A stretch of 64,000 bases of DNA from Saccharopolyspora soli (GTDB taxonomy: Bacteria > Actinomycetota > Actinomycetes > Mycobacteriales > Pseudonocardiaceae): NCBI RefSeq assembly GCF_022678645.1, contig NZ_JALBWV010000001.1, positions 62,001-126,000 on the forward strand. Direction: 5' to 3'. Below the pieces are notes generated by a model. The model saw only the letters and a list, made by a program, of their open reading frames with translations, ran no database searches and was not told where the DNA came from. Shown here piece after piece: positions 61,763 to 64,000 of this stretch. How positions within the stretch are numbered: position 1 is the stretch's first letter; each line of letters opens with the position of its first letter. Both the position numbers and the translations under genes were made by a program.

Positions 61763-63205
61763 ATGTCCGAACCCCTGCTCAGCCTGCGCACCTGGTTGGA
61801 CACCGTCGCGGGCTTCGGCGAACTGCGGCACGTCAAGGGCGCCCACTGGGACGTCGAGTTGGGCGCCATCGCGGAACTGAGCTACCAGCGGCCGAAACCG
61901 CTGGCGCTGCTGTTCGACGACATCGTCGACTACCCGAGCGGCCACCGGGTGCTCACCGGCAGCACCGGATCCGCCCGCCGCCTCGGGCACACCCTGCGCC
62001 TCGGCGACGACCTCGACGACGCCGGGCTGAAGGCGGCGCTGCGCGGCAAACCGTCCCAGTGGGCCGCGGCCGCCGCCGACCACCGCACCGAGGTGGTGAC
62101 CGATGCGCCGCTGCTGGCGAACGTGGTCGAGGGACCGGACGTCGACCTGCTCGCGCTGCCGGTGCCCCGGTGGCACTCCGAGGACGGCGGCCGGTTCGTC
62201 GGGACCGGCTGCTTCGTGGTGACCTCCGATCCGGACACCGGCGTCATCAACGGCGGCTGCTACCGCATGGAGGTGCAGGACGAGGGCCGCTCCACCACCA
62301 TCGCCGCCGTGCCGGGCAAGCACGGCGCGCAACACATCCAGCGCTGGTTCGAGAAGGAGGGCCGGGCGCCCGTGGTGGTGTCGTTCGGCCACGATCCCGT
62401 GCTGCTGGTCACCGGCGGCACCGAGGTGCCGAGCGGGATCTCCGAACTCGACTACGCCGGGGCGATCGTCGGCGCACCCGTGCCCGTGCTGCTCGGCGAG
62501 CACACCGGGCTGCCCATTCCCGCTGGCAGCGAAATCGCGATCGAAGGCTGGCTGCGCCCGGACCACCTCCGCGATGAGGGGCCGTTCGGCGAGTGGACGG
62601 GCTACTACTCGGGCGGGCGGCGGCCAGCCCCGGCGGTGGAGATCACGCGCCTGTACCACCGGGACAATCCCGTGCAGCTCGGCGCCCCGCCCGGCAAGCC
62701 CCCGCACGACTACTCCTACATGCGCACGGTCATGAAGTCGGCGATGATCGAGGACGCCCTGAACTCCTCCGGTGTCGCTGGCATCCGCGGTGCTTGGGCG
62801 CACGAGGCCGGTGGTGGTCGGCTGTTCATCGCGGTGTCGATCGACAACCGGTACGCCGGGCATTCCCGGCAGGTCGGGCACCTCGCCGCCCAGTTGCCCG
62901 CGGCGGCCTACATGAACCGGTTCGTGGTGGTGGTCGACGACGACATCGACCCCACCGATCTCGGCGAGGTGGTGTGGGCCATGAGCACCCGCTGCGACCC
63001 GGTGCGTGACATCGATGTCGTCCCCGGCACCTGGGGCAGTAAGCTCGACCCGATGCTGGTCGAGGGTGCCCCGCCCTACAACAGCCGCGCCGTGATCGAC
63101 GCGTGCCGCCCCTTCGAGCGGCGTGCCAGCTTTCCGGCCGTGTCCACCGGGGATCCCGCTTACCTCGACGCGGTGCTGGAACGCTGGGCGGACGTGTTGA
63201 AGTGA
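61763..63205 (+). CDS. UbiD-family prenylated-FMN decarboxylase
   Basis: A 480-residue enzyme of the UbiD family starts nine bases after AAGGAGG. Family marks are VINGGCYRMEVQDE, FGHDPVLLVTGGTEVPSGISE split across the fold, the catalytic Glu region DEGPFGEWTGYYSGG, and DIDPTDLGEVVWAMSTRCDP with VVPGTWGSKLDP. UbiD enzymes reversibly decarboxylate aromatic and heteroaromatic acids using prenylated FMN made by UbiX, which is not in this window. Relatives include furan-, pyrrole- and indole-carboxylate decarboxylases. Confidence 0.9.
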   Translation: MSEPLLSLRTWLDTVAGFGELRHVKGAHWDVELGAIAELSYQRPKPLALLFDDIVDYPSGHRVLTGSTGSARRLGHTLRLGDDLDDAGLKAALRGKPSQWAAAAADHRTEVVTDAPLLANVVEGPDVDLLALPVPRWHSEDGGRFVGTGCFVVTSDPDTGVINGGCYRMEVQDEGRSTTIAAVPGKHGAQHIQRWFEKEGRAPVVVSFGHDPVLLVTGGTEVPSGISELDYAGAIVGAPVPVLLGEHTGLPIPAGSEIAIEGWLRPDHLRDEGPFGEWTGYYSGGRRPAPAVEITRLYHRDNPVQLGAPPGKPPHDYSYMRTVMKSAMIEDALNSSGVAGIRGAWAHEAGGGRLFIAVSIDNRYAGHSRQVGHLAAQLPAAAYMNRFVVVVDDDIDPTDLGEVVWAMSTRCDPVRDIDVVPGTWGSKLDPMLVEGAPPYNSRAVIDACRPFERRASFPAVSTGDPAYLDAVLERWADVLK

Positions 63206-63229
63206 CGAACCGATGAGGAGTGATCGTGA

Positions 63230-64000
63230 GTGGCCAGTGATGTTCCCGCGGTGGCGTCGTCAGTGCGCATCCTGGAGCGGCTCGCGACCGACTGGCCGCA
63301 GCCCGTCGCGCCGCGGGAACTGGTCAATGACCTGGGGATGAACCGCAGCACCTGCTACAACATCCTGGCGACGCTGCAGCGCGCGGGCTGGGTCACCTCG
63401 ACCGGCGAGCGGTCCGGTTGGACGTTGGGACCGAAGCTGCTGACGCTCACCGGTGTCACCGACGACATGGCCGCCGCCATCGGCCAGCGCGAGATCGACG
63501 AGTTGAGCAGGCGGCTGGGATTCGTCGTGTTCCTGGCGGATCCGGACGGTTCCGGCGGATATGTCGTCATCGCCAAGGCGGAGCGGCAGGTCGGCGTGCG
63601 GGTCACGGTCAGCGTCGGCGAGAACTTCCCGTTCTCGGCGCCAGCTCTGATGCACGCCTTCCACGCGTGGCAGCCGCGCGAGAACGTCGACGACCTGGTG
63701 GACCGGCTGGGCGTCAAACAGTTCACCCCGCACACCATCGTCGACCGCGATGAGCTGCACGATCGGCTCGCGCGGACGCGGCAGCGCGGCTACAGCACGA
63801 GCCTGCAGCAATACGACATGGCGCAGAGCGGAGTCGCCGCACCGGTGTTCGACCGCCGCGGCCAGGTGGCCCGCGTGGTGTGCTCGCTGGCGTTCTTCAC
63901 CGAGCTGCACGCCGACAACGTCGCCCGCATCGGCAGCTTGGTCGCCGAGTGCGCGGACCGGATCACCGCGCGGACGGGCGGACGTCGACCCGTGGACGAG
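63230..64000 (+). CDS. IclR-family regulator, cut by the window end
   Basis: The frame is open for 257 codons from GTG 63230 to the right edge. The N-terminal winged helix-turn-helix (about 5-65: VASSVRILERLA, NRSTCYNILATLQRAGWV) and the IclR ligand domain (80-250: GFVVFLADPDG, SVGENFPFSAPALMHAF, RTRQRGYSTSLQQY, VFDRRGQVARVVCSLAFF) are present. It probably senses the pathway substrate and acts on the palindrome at 56649-56662. AGGAG lies ten bases before the start. Only the extreme C-terminus should be missing. Confidence 0.88.
   Translation, partial: MASDVPAVASSVRILERLATDWPQPVAPRELVNDLGMNRSTCYNILATLQRAGWVTSTGERSGWTLGPKLLTLTGVTDDMAAAIGQREIDELSRRLGFVVFLADPDGSGGYVVIAKAERQVGVRVTVSVGENFPFSAPALMHAFHAWQPRENVDDLVDRLGVKQFTPHTIVDRDELHDRLARTRQRGYSTSLQQYDMAQSGVAAPVFDRRGQVARVVCSLAFFTELHADNVARIGSLVAECADRITARTGGRRPVDE

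Overview
High-GC actinomycete DNA: frequent GTG starts, strong purine-rich ribosome binding sites, an NDMA-dependent alcohol dehydrogenase, an XRE/DUF5753 regulator, an encapsulin-DyP pair and an FxSxx-COOH-like peptide locus. This content suits a filamentous actinomycete, plausibly in the Pseudonocardiales, but I cannot name the genus. No rRNA, tRNA, CRISPR array or complete insertion sequence was seen. The window cuts an IS630-like gene at the left edge and an IclR regulator at the right edge.

Bases 1-18,300 are an extracytoplasmic copper-type region. It holds two paralogous YcnI + CopC-CopD pairs (3257-5784 and 11021-13614). It also holds a secreted type-1 copper cupredoxin fused to a beta-propeller, a PepSY membrane protein with a Pro/Glu/Thr-rich stalk, a lytic transglycosylase and a PhoD phosphatase. 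The second YcnI/CopC pair has lost the visible copper ligands that the first pair keeps. A two-block promoter element recurs at about 796-848, 3091-3145 and 6674-6726. The first two copies are inverted and flank an orphan ferredoxin reductase. Two IS630-type helix-turn-helix genes sit on the outer sides; the complete one has no visible DDE catalytic residues.

Bases 18,500-29,430 hold a Crp/Fnr regulator, a small membrane protein and then a conflict/signalling island. The island is a cyclase-like + VMAP-C protein, a MoxR ATPase and a 1498-residue vWA + STAND/NB-ARC + TPR protein on the plus strand. Convergent to it are a 64-residue peptide with an FxSxx-COOH-type N-terminal motif and a HEXXH peptide-modification-type protein. 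No radical SAM enzyme and no FxSxx tail are present. I regard this as the most novel system in the window.

Bases 29,600-46,600 encode breakdown of methoxylated aromatics. Two tetrahydrofolate-dependent O-demethylases (LigM and a DesA-like paralogue) are packed with MetE-like, MetF-like, PurU and a frameshifted FolD for one-carbon disposal. LigAB ring cleavage, a GalB-like hydratase and a LigK/GalC-type aldolase form the lower pathway. A hydrolase, a muconolactone-isomerase-like protein, an amidohydrolase, an acyl-CoA ligase, an alcohol dehydrogenase and a transporter accompany them. A palindromic G(A/T)CATTTG(A/T)C motif recurs in front of the operons.

Bases 46,600-50,750 hold an M14 carboxypeptidase, an encapsulin with its DyP peroxidase cargo, and an XRE regulator. 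Bases 50,900-64,000 hold a second uptake and catabolic cluster. A transporter, an ABC importer and an isochorismatase-family hydrolase lie on the minus strand. Divergent to them is a molybdenum hydroxylase operon (CoxG/M/L/S-like) with an alpha/beta hydrolase, a UbiD decarboxylase and IclR. A divergent promoter pair with a palindromic operator lies between the two halves. The substrate is probably a heteroaromatic acid, but this is inference.
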